Positions 40,081-48,679 of a DNA stretch of 64,000 nt are shown piece by piece (position 1 is the stretch's first letter; every line of letters starts with the position of its first letter). The stretch spans positions 248,001 through 312,000 of the forward strand of contig NZ_JAKCFI010000006.1 of NCBI RefSeq assembly GCF_021412625.1, in the 5' to 3' direction. The notes below the pieces were generated by a model. The model did no database searches and was not told where the DNA came from. It worked only from the letters and a program-made list of their open reading frames with translations. The position numbers and the translations under genes are program-made. Source of the stretch: Myxococcus stipitatus (lineage in GTDB: Bacteria > Myxococcota > Myxococcia > Myxococcales > Myxococcaceae).

Positions 40081-41013
40081 ATGACGCCCATCGCCCTGGC
40101 CCTGTCCCTCGCGCTCCAAACCTCGCCGTCCCCCAAGGCCGCGCCCGCGAAGCCCGCGCCTCCCACGAAAACCATGTCCTCCCCCGCGACCGCCGAAGAC
40201 CTCGCCACCGCCACGAGCGCCTGGCACGCCCAGCGCATCCAGCGCCTCCAGTCCGAGGATGGCTGGCTCACCCTGGTGGGCCTGTTCTGGCTGGACGAGG
40301 GCGAGCAGACCGCCGGGTCCGCGCCCGACAGCAAGCTCGACTTCCCGGCCAACACGCCCGCGAAGCTGGGCGTCTTCACCCGCGCGGGCAAGTCGGTGAG
40401 CTTCCAGCCCGCGCCGGGCGTGGCCATCACACGCGACGGCAAGCCCTTCACGGGCGGACCGCTGAAGACGGACGAGCAGGGCTCGCCGGACGTGCTGAAG
40501 CTGGGCAGCCTGAACTTCCACGTCATCCAGCGCGGCGACAAGCTGGGCGTGCGCGTGAAGGACTCGCAGGCGCCCGCGCGCCAGCAGTTCCACGGCATCG
40601 ACACGTACCCGGCCAGCGCCGCGTGGCGGGTGAACGCGCGCTTCGAGCCCGCGGCCACGCCGCGCACGCTCCAGGTGCCCAACGTGCTGGGCACGACGGA
40701 GGAGATGAAGGCCCCGGGCACGCTGGTGTTCACGGTGGACGGCAAGGAGCACCGGCTGACGCCCGTGGTGGAGGAGGGCTCGCAGCAGCTGTTCATCATC
40801 TTCGCGGACGAGACCAACCGCGACGCCACCTACGGCGCGGGCCGCTTCCTCTACGCGGACATGCCCAAGGACGGTCAGGTGGTGCTCGACTTCAACCGCG
40901 CCTACAACCCACCCTGCGCCTTCACCCGCTTCGCCACCTGCCCGCTCCCGCCGCGCGGCAACCGGCTCGCCCTGCGCGTGGAGGCCGGTGAGAAGCGCTA
41001 CGGCGACCACTGA
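40081..41013 (+). CDS. DUF1684 family protein
   Basis: 310 residues. Possible signal (MTPIALALSLALQTSP), Pro/Ala linker, then the DUF1684 domain: RIQRLQSEDGWLTLVGLFWL near residue 60, later FHGIDTYPASAAWRVNARFE, GTLVFTVDGKEHRLTPVVEE, LFIIFADETNRDATYGAGRF and the C-terminal LDFNRAYNPPCAFTRFATCP. The last block with its two cysteines is the most conserved part of the family. Function unknown; probably exported. ATG 40081 with GAGG upstream. Divergent from the E2-like gene. Confidence 0.88.
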   Translation: MTPIALALSLALQTSPSPKAAPAKPAPPTKTMSSPATAEDLATATSAWHAQRIQRLQSEDGWLTLVGLFWLDEGEQTAGSAPDSKLDFPANTPAKLGVFTRAGKSVSFQPAPGVAITRDGKPFTGGPLKTDEQGSPDVLKLGSLNFHVIQRGDKLGVRVKDSQAPARQQFHGIDTYPASAAWRVNARFEPAATPRTLQVPNVLGTTEEMKAPGTLVFTVDGKEHRLTPVVEEGSQQLFIIFADETNRDATYGAGRFLYADMPKDGQVVLDFNRAYNPPCAFTRFATCPLPPRGNRLALRVEAGEKRYGDH

Positions 41014-41156
41014 GTCACCCCGAGCACGCTTCACCCCTCCGGGCCGGGTCCGTGTGAGGCGGGCTCGGCCCGCGTGCGTTCCGGGGTGAGGCGACACGCT
41101 TGTGGGCCCCCGGGGCGGCGGGACACACTCGGCCATCCCTCTCGGCATGGGTGCCC

Positions 41157-42458
41157 ATGGCCACGCTGGAACGACTGCTCGCGGTCCTCGGTCGGCTTCC
41201 CGATGCGTCGGAGCCCGAGCTCGCGGAGCGACTCCAGACGGACCTCCCCACCGTGTCCCGGTTGCTCGCGGCCGCGGGGGAGCAGGTCTGTCCCATGCGA
41301 CAGGGCGCCTCGACGCGATACGCGCGGACGCGGGAGCTCCCAGGGCTCGGCTCCCGACTCGGGCTCCATCGCGTCGATGACGCGGGGAGTGTCCACCGGC
41401 ATGGCGTGGTGCACCTGCTCTCGGATGGTGGGCACTGGCTGGAGCGCGCGGAGGGCGAGTCCGAGCGCTTCGAGGGCTTCCTGCCCTTCGCCATGGACAT
41501 GAGCCCCCAGGGCTACCTGGGCCGGAGCTTCCCAGCCCTCCATCCCGACCTGCGCCTGCCCACGCGGGTGACGGATTGGACGGATGACGAATGTCTCATC
41601 GCCCTGAGCCGGCGGGGCGAGGACTGCGTCGGCGCGCTCGTCCTCGGAGACGAGTCGCTCCAGCGCTTCCTGGCCATGCCCCTCCGAGAGGTCGGGGCCG
41701 ACGCGTTCCCCGAGCTGGCCGCCGTCTCCGGGACGCAGCCCTCGGGCGCCCTCGTCGGCGGCGAGCACCCCAAGTTCACGGCGTATGTCGGAGGTCGCCA
41801 CGTCATCGTGAAGTTCGCGGCGGAGGACGGGAGCGAGGCATCGGCGCGTTGGAGGGACCTGCTGGTCACCGAGCACCTGGCCCTCGAGGCGATCCGGAGC
41901 GCGGGGCACGCAGCGGCCAGGTCACGCTGGCTGGAGGCCGCCGGCTACCGCTTCCTGGAGGTCGAGCGCTTCGACCGCGTCGACGCCCGGGGGCGTCGGG
42001 AGCTGCTGTCGTTGGACGCCATCGCCAGTGAGTACCTGGGCCACTGGGGCATCTGGACGCGGTCGGCGCTGAGGATGCAGGAGGCCGGCTTCGTCTCCCG
42101 GGACGACGCGACGCGGATGCGCTGGCTCGACACCTTCGGACAGCTCATCGGCAATACGGACCGGCACTCCGGCAACCTGTCCTTCTTCCCGGAAGGGGCA
42201 CGGCGCTTCCGGCTCGCGCCGGCCTACGACATGCTGCCCATGGTGTTCGCGCCCATGGGCACGGTCGTCCCCGAACGGGAGTTCGAGCCATGCCCACCCA
42301 CGGCCGACACCCTGGACGTGTGGCACGACGCCGCCCGCCACGCGCTCGCGTACTGGACGCGGCTCGCGGAGGAAACCGCATTGAGCCGCGACTTCCGCGA
42401 GCGCTGTGCCCGGTGCGGCGACACGCTCCACGCGCTCGTGAGGCAGGTCCCCGCCTGA
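41157..42458 (+). CDS. HipA-family kinase, YjjJ type
   Basis: 433 residues. N-terminal winged-helix-like part (LAERLQTDLPTVSRLLAAAG), then the HipA N- and C-domains: SGTQPSGALVGGEHPKFTAY and HVIVKFAAEDGS (ATP binding), YRFLEVERFDRVD, catalytic loop IGNTDRHSGNLSFF and the metal-binding LAPAYDMLPM. It matches YjjJ-type HipA proteins, which lack a separate HipB antitoxin and carry their own DNA-binding part. It should be a Ser/Thr kinase affecting translation or persistence; target unknown. ATG 41157 fits the family start. No antitoxin gene adjacent. Confidence 0.9.
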   Translation: MATLERLLAVLGRLPDASEPELAERLQTDLPTVSRLLAAAGEQVCPMRQGASTRYARTRELPGLGSRLGLHRVDDAGSVHRHGVVHLLSDGGHWLERAEGESERFEGFLPFAMDMSPQGYLGRSFPALHPDLRLPTRVTDWTDDECLIALSRRGEDCVGALVLGDESLQRFLAMPLREVGADAFPELAAVSGTQPSGALVGGEHPKFTAYVGGRHVIVKFAAEDGSEASARWRDLLVTEHLALEAIRSAGHAAARSRWLEAAGYRFLEVERFDRVDARGRRELLSLDAIASEYLGHWGIWTRSALRMQEAGFVSRDDATRMRWLDTFGQLIGNTDRHSGNLSFFPEGARRFRLAPAYDMLPMVFAPMGTVVPEREFEPCPPTADTLDVWHDAARHALAYWTRLAEETALSRDFRERCARCGDTLHALVRQVPA

Positions 42459-42473
42459 GGCGACACCGTCCGC

Positions 42474-43061
42474 TCAGTGCACGGAGGACAGCAGTTCGTG
42501 CTCGAAGAGGATGTCGGGCACGAGCGGCGCGTCGAACCGTGGCGCGCTGCCCTCGGCGACCTGACGCAGCAACGCGGAGGTGAACGCCTCCAGGTCCCCC
42601 GGGTCGCGCGAGGTGATGAGGTTGCCGTCCTCCACCACCTCGCGGTCCACCCACCACGCCCCCGCGTTGACGAGGTCGGTCTTGAGCGAGGGCCATGACG
42701 TGACGGTGCGCCCATCCGCGATGTCCGCCTCCACCAGCATCCACGGCCCATGGCACACCGCCGCCACGGGCTTGTCCGCGCGGACGAAGTCCCGCACGAA
42801 CCCCACCATGTCCACGTCCACGCGCAGGTGGTCGGGTGAGTAGCCGCCCGGAATCACCATCGCGTCGAACTCGCGCGACGAGGCGTTGCGCACCGCCCGC
42901 TCGATGGTGACCACCTCCTCGCCCTTCTTCCCCGTCACCCACGTCCCATCATCCAGGCCGACGACCACCGCCTCGTGTCCCGCCTGCCGTACCCGGTCGT
43001 AGGGCACCCGGAACTCCGAATCCTCGAAGTCATCCGCGAGGATGAACGCGATGCGAGCCAT
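42474..43061 (-). CDS. DJ-1/PfpI family protein (type 1 glutamine amidotransferase fold)
   Basis: 195 residues. RIAFILADDFEDSEFRVPYD, FDAMVIPGGYSPDHLR, the nucleophile elbow AAVCHGPWMLVEADI with catalytic Cys, and GRTVTSWPSLKTDLVNAGA are typical of PfpI/YhbO-type proteins (protease or deglycase annotations). Cytoplasmic stress protein acting on glycated or damaged substrates, by family. ATG 43061 with GAGAGG five bases upstream. Convergent with the HipA gene (15-bp gap). Confidence 0.93.
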   Translation of the reverse strand: MARIAFILADDFEDSEFRVPYDRVRQAGHEAVVVGLDDGTWVTGKKGEEVVTIERAVRNASSREFDAMVIPGGYSPDHLRVDVDMVGFVRDFVRADKPVAAVCHGPWMLVEADIADGRTVTSWPSLKTDLVNAGAWWVDREVVEDGNLITSRDPGDLEAFTSALLRQVAEGSAPRFDAPLVPDILFEHELLSSVH

Positions 43062-43275
43062 CTGGACCTCTCCCTGTCGTGCCCGCCTCGCGGGCGCCGT
43101 GCGCTGAAGGTGCCCACGCGCGCCACCCACCGGGAGCAGGTCCCCACCCCACGCGCCCCACGCCCGCCCGCCCTGCCGCCGGGGGCCTTCCCCGAGCCGA
43201 GCCGACATGGCGTCGTCTACCCACCCCGCCCGTCGACGCTGGCCCGCCCACCCTCGGAGGCGCATTAATCCGGGC

Positions 43276-44442
43276 ATGTCCCCCACCCGCCTGCTCACCG
43301 CCGCCCTCGTGGTGCTCACCGCCTCCACCGCCGCCTGCCGCAAGAGCCAGGCGCAGGGGACCGCCTCGCCCCAGGACTGCGTCCTCGTGGAGGACGGCTG
43401 GGGCCCCGCCGGCACCGTGCCCATCACCGTGGACGTGGTCGCCGAGGGCCTGGAGGTCCCCTGGGGCATCGCCTGGCTGCCCGGCGGCGACGCGCTCATC
43501 ACCGAGCGCCCCGGCCGCGTGCGCCTGCTCAAGGCCGGCGCCCTCCAGCCCCAGCCCGTGGCCACCGTGCGCGTCACCCGCGCCGCGGAGGGCGGCCTGC
43601 TCGGCATCGCCGCCCACCCGGACTTCGCCACGAACCGCGCGTTCTACGTGTACGTCACCACCGACGCGAGCGGGAAGGACGAGAACCGCATCGAGCGCTG
43701 GACGCTCTCCGAGGACCACGCCACCGCGACCTTCGACCGCGTCATCTACGGCGGCATCCCCTCCGCCACCTACCACGACGGCGGCCGGCTGCGCTTCGGC
43801 CCCGACGGCATGCTCTACGCCGGCACTGGCGACGCGCGCTCGCCGGACCGCTCCCAGGACGTGAACGACCCCGCGGGCAAGCTCCTGCGCCTCACCCCGG
43901 AGGGGCAGGTCCCCCAGGACAACCCCTTCCCCGGCTCCCCCGCGTTCCTCACCGGCATCCGCAACACCCAGGGCTGGGACTGGAAGGACGCCAGCCACCT
44001 GTACGTCACCGACCACGGCCCCAGCGGCGAGACGATGCGCCGCGGCCACGACGAGGTGAGCTACGCCCGGGCGGGGGACAACCTGGGCTGGCCTGGCATC
44101 TATTCGTGCGAGACGCGCGAGGGCCAGGTCACCCCCTCGCTCACCTTCGACGACGCCGCGCCCCCGGGAGGCGCCGCCCTCTACACGGGCACCGCCATCC
44201 CCGAATGGAAGGGCTCGCTGCTGGTGGGCACCCTGGGCTCGCGCCACCTGCACCGGGTGGAGTTCGCGGCGGACCACCCGGCCCGGGTCGCCCGGCACGA
44301 GGTCTACCTCCAGGACACGTACGGCCGCCTGCGCGAGGTGAGCATGGGACCGGACGGCCACCTCTACGTCACCACCAGCAACTGCGACGGGCGCGGGGAC
44401 TGTGGGCCTGGAAAAGATCGCCTCCTGCGCATCCGTCGCTGA
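43276..44442 (+). CDS. PQQ-dependent sugar dehydrogenase-like lipoprotein
   Basis: 388 residues. Signal MSPTRLLTAALVVLTASTAAC with lipobox TAAC, then the GSDH propeller: GLEVPWGIAWLPGGDALITE, GGLLGIAAHPDF, YHDGGRLRFGPDGMLYAGTG (catalytic His), KLLRLTPEGQVPQDNPFPGS, GDNLGWPGIYSCE, LREVSMGPDGHLYVTTSNC. Two extra cysteine pairs (SCE, NCDGRGDCG) may form disulfides. Aldose oxidation with PQQ is expected but substrate unknown. A paralogue of the protein at 6758-8089 with a shorter linker. Start chosen for the lipoprotein signal. Next gene on the same strand is 65 bp away. Confidence 0.88.
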   Translation: MSPTRLLTAALVVLTASTAACRKSQAQGTASPQDCVLVEDGWGPAGTVPITVDVVAEGLEVPWGIAWLPGGDALITERPGRVRLLKAGALQPQPVATVRVTRAAEGGLLGIAAHPDFATNRAFYVYVTTDASGKDENRIERWTLSEDHATATFDRVIYGGIPSATYHDGGRLRFGPDGMLYAGTGDARSPDRSQDVNDPAGKLLRLTPEGQVPQDNPFPGSPAFLTGIRNTQGWDWKDASHLYVTDHGPSGETMRRGHDEVSYARAGDNLGWPGIYSCETREGQVTPSLTFDDAAPPGGAALYTGTAIPEWKGSLLVGTLGSRHLHRVEFAADHPARVARHEVYLQDTYGRLREVSMGPDGHLYVTTSNCDGRGDCGPGKDRLLRIRR

Positions 44443-44507
44443 GCGCGCGGCGCTCCGGGCGCACGGGGGTCGTGACCTCATCTGCGGCTTCTGGAAGACT
44501 GCGCGCC

Positions 44508-46103
44508 GTGCACTTGGAGATGCCCCTCGTCATTGGATTGATGGTGGCAGCCATCGTCCTCGCCATCGCGGCCAAACGGGCGCGAATGCCATACAACGTC
44601 GCACTTGTCGTGGGCGGGTTGCTCATCTCGATGGGCAACCTGCTCCCCGGAGTGCCGCCCCTCGACCCGGAGGTGGTGTTCCTCGTCTGTCTTCCCGCGC
44701 TGCTGTTCGAAGGAGGCATCACCGCGGACCTGTCGGGCATCCGGGCCAACGCCCTGCCCATCCTCATCCTCTCCACGCTGGGCATGGTGCTAGCGATTGG
44801 GGCCACCGGCACCGCGCTCCACGTCCTGCTCGCCCTCCCGCTGTGGTCCGCGCTGCTCCTGGGCGCGCTGCTGTCCGTCACGGACACCGTCTCCATCCTC
44901 TACGCCTTCCGCCGCGCCCCGGTGCCCCCGCGCCTGTCGGGCATCATGCAGGGCGAGAGCCTCTTCAACGACGGCACCGCGCTCGTCGCCTACGCGGCCA
45001 TCGCCAGCGTGGTGGCCGGGGCGACGACGCCGTCGGTGCCCATGCTCGCCGCGCGCGTGCTGCTGGCCTCCGCCGGCGGCGCGGTGGTGGGGCTGGCGTT
45101 GGGCATGCTGGGCGGCTTCGTCATCCGCCGCACCGAGGACCCGCTGGCCGAAATCATGGTGACGACGGCGGTGGCGCTCGCCTCGTTCGTGGTGGCCGAG
45201 CAGCTCCACCTGTCCGGCGCCATCTCCGCCGTCGTCGCGGGGCTAGCGGTGGGCGCGGCCCTGCGCAAGGACGTGTCCCCGCAGAGCCAGGTGGCCATCC
45301 ACTCCTTCTGGGAGTACGCCACGTTCGGGGTGAACACCTTCCTGTTCCTGGCGGTGGGCCTCACCACGCGCCCGGAGACGCTGCGCGGCTACGTGCCGCA
45401 GACGCTGCTCGCCATGGGCTGCGTCATCGCCGGGCGCGCGGTGGCCATCTACGGCCCGTTCCTGCTGCTCAAGCTCGTCCGCCCGGCGGAGGCGGTGCCG
45501 CCGCGCTGGCAGCACGTCTTCATCTTCGGCAACATCAAGGGCGCGCTCTCCATCGGTCTGGCGCTGGGCCTGCCCGCGTCGACGCCGGGGCGGGAGCAGC
45601 TGCTCGCCGTCACCTTCGGCGTCACGCTCATCTCCCTCGTGGGCCAGGGGCTGTTGCTCACCCGCGCGCTGAAGTGGCTGGGCCTGTTCCAGCAGGACGA
45701 GGTGGCGCTGGCCATGTCCGAGCAGCGGGGCCGGCTCATCGCCAGCCGCGCGGCGCACCAGGAGCTGGCGGTGCTGCACGAGCAGGGACTGGTGCCCCGG
45801 GCCGCGTACGACCACCTGCGCAGCGAGTACCAGGTGAACATCGCCCGGGCGGAGCGCGAGCTGCGCCGGCTCAACGAGCACCACCTGGCGCAGGGCGCGA
45901 AGGACCTCATCACCATGCGGCGGCGGCTCATCGACGCGGAGCGCACGGCGCTCCAGGGCGCGCGCCGCAGCGGCCTCATCCCCGAGACGACGGCGGAGCA
46001 CATGCTGGCGCAGCTGGATGAACGGACGTTGAACCTGGAGAAGATGCTGCACGGGGCCCACGGCGATGACGCCGAGGTCGAGCCCGGGAGGAAGGCGTCG
46101 TGA
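44508..46103 (+). CDS. CPA1-type cation:proton antiporter (NhaP-like)
   Basis: 531 residues with about 12 transmembrane segments: LVIGLMVAAIVLAIAAKRAR, FLVCLPALLFEGGI, ALLLGALLSVTDTVSILYAF (the core Asp), GESLFNDGTALVAYAAIASV (the ND ion-binding motif), FVVAEQLHLSGAISAVVAGL, FIFGNIKGALSIGLALGLP. The last ~130 residues are a soluble helical tail with heptad character. It exchanges Na+ or K+ for H+ across the inner membrane. GTG 44508 (VHLEMPLVIG) is chosen; ATG 44520 would have its site touching the codon. Its stop overlaps the RCK regulator start (GTGA), so the two are translated together. Confidence 0.92.
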   Translation: MHLEMPLVIGLMVAAIVLAIAAKRARMPYNVALVVGGLLISMGNLLPGVPPLDPEVVFLVCLPALLFEGGITADLSGIRANALPILILSTLGMVLAIGATGTALHVLLALPLWSALLLGALLSVTDTVSILYAFRRAPVPPRLSGIMQGESLFNDGTALVAYAAIASVVAGATTPSVPMLAARVLLASAGGAVVGLALGMLGGFVIRRTEDPLAEIMVTTAVALASFVVAEQLHLSGAISAVVAGLAVGAALRKDVSPQSQVAIHSFWEYATFGVNTFLFLAVGLTTRPETLRGYVPQTLLAMGCVIAGRAVAIYGPFLLLKLVRPAEAVPPRWQHVFIFGNIKGALSIGLALGLPASTPGREQLLAVTFGVTLISLVGQGLLLTRALKWLGLFQQDEVALAMSEQRGRLIASRAAHQELAVLHEQGLVPRAAYDHLRSEYQVNIARAERELRRLNEHHLAQGAKDLITMRRRLIDAERTALQGARRSGLIPETTAEHMLAQLDERTLNLEKMLHGAHGDDAEVEPGRKAS

Positions 46104-47230
46104 GAATCGTCATCGCGGGAGGAGGTCGGGTGGGCAGCGTGCTGGCCGCGCGGCTGGTGGCCGAGCAGCACTCCGTCACGGTCATCGAGCGCGACAGCGC
46201 CATCTGCACGCGCCTCTTCGAGGAGGTGGGCGTGGTGACGGTGTGCGGGGACGCGACGAGCCCCCAGGTGCTGGAGGCGGCGGGCATCGGCTCCGCGGAC
46301 GTGGCGGCGGGCGTGCTGGCGCGCGACTCGGAGAACCTGGCGTTCGCGATGCTGGTGCGCAGCACGTCGCCCGCGCGCATCATGGTGCGCATGCTGGACA
46401 CCAGCTACCGCGAGGCGTACCGGCTTGCGGGCGTGAAGGAGTTGGTGGCGGAGGCGGAGGTGGTGGTGGCGAAGATGACCACGGCCATCGACTTCCCGCA
46501 GGTGGCCGGTTCGCTGCCGCTGGGTGATGGCGACACGGTGCTGTTCGAGCTGGCGCTGCCGCTGCGCGCGCGGGTGGCGGGCCAGACGGTGGCGCAGGTG
46601 CGGGCGAGCGAGGGCTTCCCGCGCGAGTGCATCTTCATCGGCATGGTGGACCCGCAGGGGCGCGCGGCGCTGCCGGACGGGAACACGGTGCTGCGCGCGG
46701 GGCACACGGTCATCCTGGTGGCGCGGCGCGCGCAGCTGGCGGACGCGGTGGCCTTCCTCACCGCCGAGCCGGTGAACACCGGCGGCGCCGCGGCGCTGGC
46801 GGCCACGCTGCGCAAGGTGGACTTCCTGGCGCCGCTCAACCCGGAGGAGCTGGAGACGGTGGCGCGCGGCGCGGAGCACCTCCAGCGGCCGGCGGGCACG
46901 GAGCTGTTCCGCCTGGGCGACGCGGGCGAGAGCTTCTACGTGGTGCTGTCTGGCGAGGTGCAGCTCAAGGACACGGGCGGGCAGCCGGTGGCCACGGTGA
47001 AGCCGGGGGGCTTCTTCGGGGAGCTGGCGCTCCTGACGGGCGAGCCGCGCACGGCGACGGCGGTGACGGCCACCGCGTGCGAGCTGGCCGCGGTGGGGCG
47101 CGAGGACTTCCGCAGCGTCGTCATGGCCAACCCCGGCGTCGCGCTGGAGATGAGCCGCATCCTCGGCGAGCGCCTGTCCCGGGCACAGGGCGGCAAACCC
47201 CAGAAGCGCTGGGGGCTCTTCGGCCGCTGA
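46100..47230 (+). CDS. TrkA/RCK regulator fused to a cyclic-nucleotide-binding domain
   Basis: 376 residues. RCK_N (TrkA-N) with NAD-type loop IVIAGGGRVGSVLAARLV and the ribose-binding acidic residue in VIERD; CGDATSPQVLEAAGI; RCK_C at ~145-220 (VAGQTVAQVRASEGFPREC, GNTVLRAGHTVILVAR); cNMP-binding/Crp-like domain at ~235-350 (LFRLGDAGESFYVVLSGEVQ, FFGELALLTGEPRTATAVTA). The PRTATA phosphate-binding cassette is intact, so cAMP or cGMP binding is plausible. Cytoplasmic gate for the adjoining antiporter, joining nucleotide or NAD sensing to ion transport. GTG 46100 overlaps the antiporter stop. Confidence 0.92.
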   Translation: MRIVIAGGGRVGSVLAARLVAEQHSVTVIERDSAICTRLFEEVGVVTVCGDATSPQVLEAAGIGSADVAAGVLARDSENLAFAMLVRSTSPARIMVRMLDTSYREAYRLAGVKELVAEAEVVVAKMTTAIDFPQVAGSLPLGDGDTVLFELALPLRARVAGQTVAQVRASEGFPRECIFIGMVDPQGRAALPDGNTVLRAGHTVILVARRAQLADAVAFLTAEPVNTGGAAALAATLRKVDFLAPLNPEELETVARGAEHLQRPAGTELFRLGDAGESFYVVLSGEVQLKDTGGQPVATVKPGGFFGELALLTGEPRTATAVTATACELAAVGREDFRSVVMANPGVALEMSRILGERLSRAQGGKPQKRWGLFGR

Positions 47231-47257
47231 CGGGTGCGCCCCGCCTCGGCCTCCGGC

Positions 47258-48471
47258 TCACGCCGCCTTCTTCTTGACCGTGTACACCACCGGGCAATGG
47301 TCGAACTGGGCGAGGATCTCGCACCACATCTCGACGGTCGGACAGTTTGGCTCGGCCGTGACCTCGAGCCCCTTCCCATGGATGACGTAATCAATCACTC
47401 CACGGGGATCCACGGGGAAGCTCAGGGCCTTCCCCTCTGGCAGATGCAGCTTCTGTGAATACCCCCGACCCGTCGAGCCCCTCTGCTCATGGTTCCACTG
47501 GGTGAAGTTCAGGCGCGAGCCATCATGGGCGAGAGGATGACAGACCCTGGCTCCATCACTTGCCGCCTTGGCGATTCCGCGATTGAAGTCCCCGCCCCAC
47601 AACGAAAGCCGCTCCCTTTCCTTCTTCAGGCTCGAGATTGCCTTCTTGACGGCCGCCTTGCCGCCCCAGGCTGATGCATTCGCGTGGATTCCCCAGACAA
47701 CAATCCCTTCCAGCGACGACACCTTCAACCCCATCCGCTTGCCCCCTGCAATCCTCGACGAGAGGGCCCTCGACGCGAACGTGAATTGGTCCCCCTTTTC
47801 AACGCGGCCAGGCACTTCGTCGACTTGTTCATGTTTCGATCCAACATGAAGCAATTCACCAGCATCGACATATCACTATCTACCTCGACCAGGCTCCGCT
47901 TCCATTCCTGCTCTCCGCTCACCCGAGCCTCGACCTCGTCCACCTCGTCCACCTCGAGTTCCTCCTCCTCCTTCTCCTTCGCCTTCCCCTTCCCCGCGTC
48001 CCGCTTCTCGTGCGGCACATCGTCGGACGACGAGGCGTCGACCGACGTATCGAGGGACCACGAGGTGTCGAGGGACGACGAGGCGTCGACCGACGTATCG
48101 AGGGACCACGAGGTGTCGACCGACGTGTCGCGGGACGACGAACCGTCATCGACATATTCCGATCCGGTGTCGTCCCCGTACGTCCCGTTGATGAAGGGAT
48201 CCCAGCGCCTCTTGACGCTGGGGTCGACCTCCGGTCGTGGAGACTCCGCCAGCCGACGCGCCATCGCCTCCCTGTCTTCCATTTCCTCGCGAGCACGCGC
48301 GGCAGCCGATGCCCGAGGTCTCTCTTCCTCCGGGGAATAGAACATCGTGTAGCTGACCTCTTCGAGCACGAGCAGGTCGGGCTTCATGGCCTCACACCAG
48401 CGACGGAAGACATTGCGACGCTCTGGGAAAGAACCCGTCCCGAGATTCACGTTCCAAAAGGCAATCTTCAT
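47258..48471 (-). pseudogene. Endonuclease/exonuclease/phosphatase-fold protein, frameshifted, with acidic insert
   Basis: N-terminal part (from ATG 48471) MKIAFWNVNLGTG...PDLLVLEEVSYTMFY is the start of an EEP nuclease (Asn and Glu metal ligands). The C-terminal part, in another frame (stop at 47258), has VVWGIHANASA, LWGGDFNRGI, VIDYVIHGKGLEV and FDHCPVVYTV: the catalytic Asp/Asn and final DH. The frame changes at the run of five C at 47791-47795 (A4G5 on the coding strand); one extra base would restore a single protein of ~404 residues. Between the halves lies an acidic Ser/Asp/Glu insert (~residues 65-175) with a 16-residue tandem repeat. Either a recent pseudogene or an indel error. Confidence 0.75.
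48026..48121 (-). repeat. Two 48-bp tandem units in the EEP insert
   Basis: 48026-48073 and 48074-48121 are nearly identical and encode a 16-residue unit DTSWSLDTSVDASSSL. A partial third copy lies on each side (SVDTSW, SSSDD). Acidic, Ser-rich and presumably disordered. Confidence 0.8.
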
Positions 48472-48679
48472 CATCCCCCCAGGAATGGAAGCTCCAGCAA
48501 GCCTTCTCAGATTTTGCAAATCACATTCCACCCCCCATGCCCCTGAGGGAGGCGCCCGGTGGACCGCGGCCTGATGCGTCCAGTTGAAACGCGATTGCGT
48601 CCGCGAGAAACGCGTCACCCGAAGCGTTGGATGCGCCCGGCTGGCGTCTCGCGGCCATTGCGCTGGCATCCAGCGCCCG

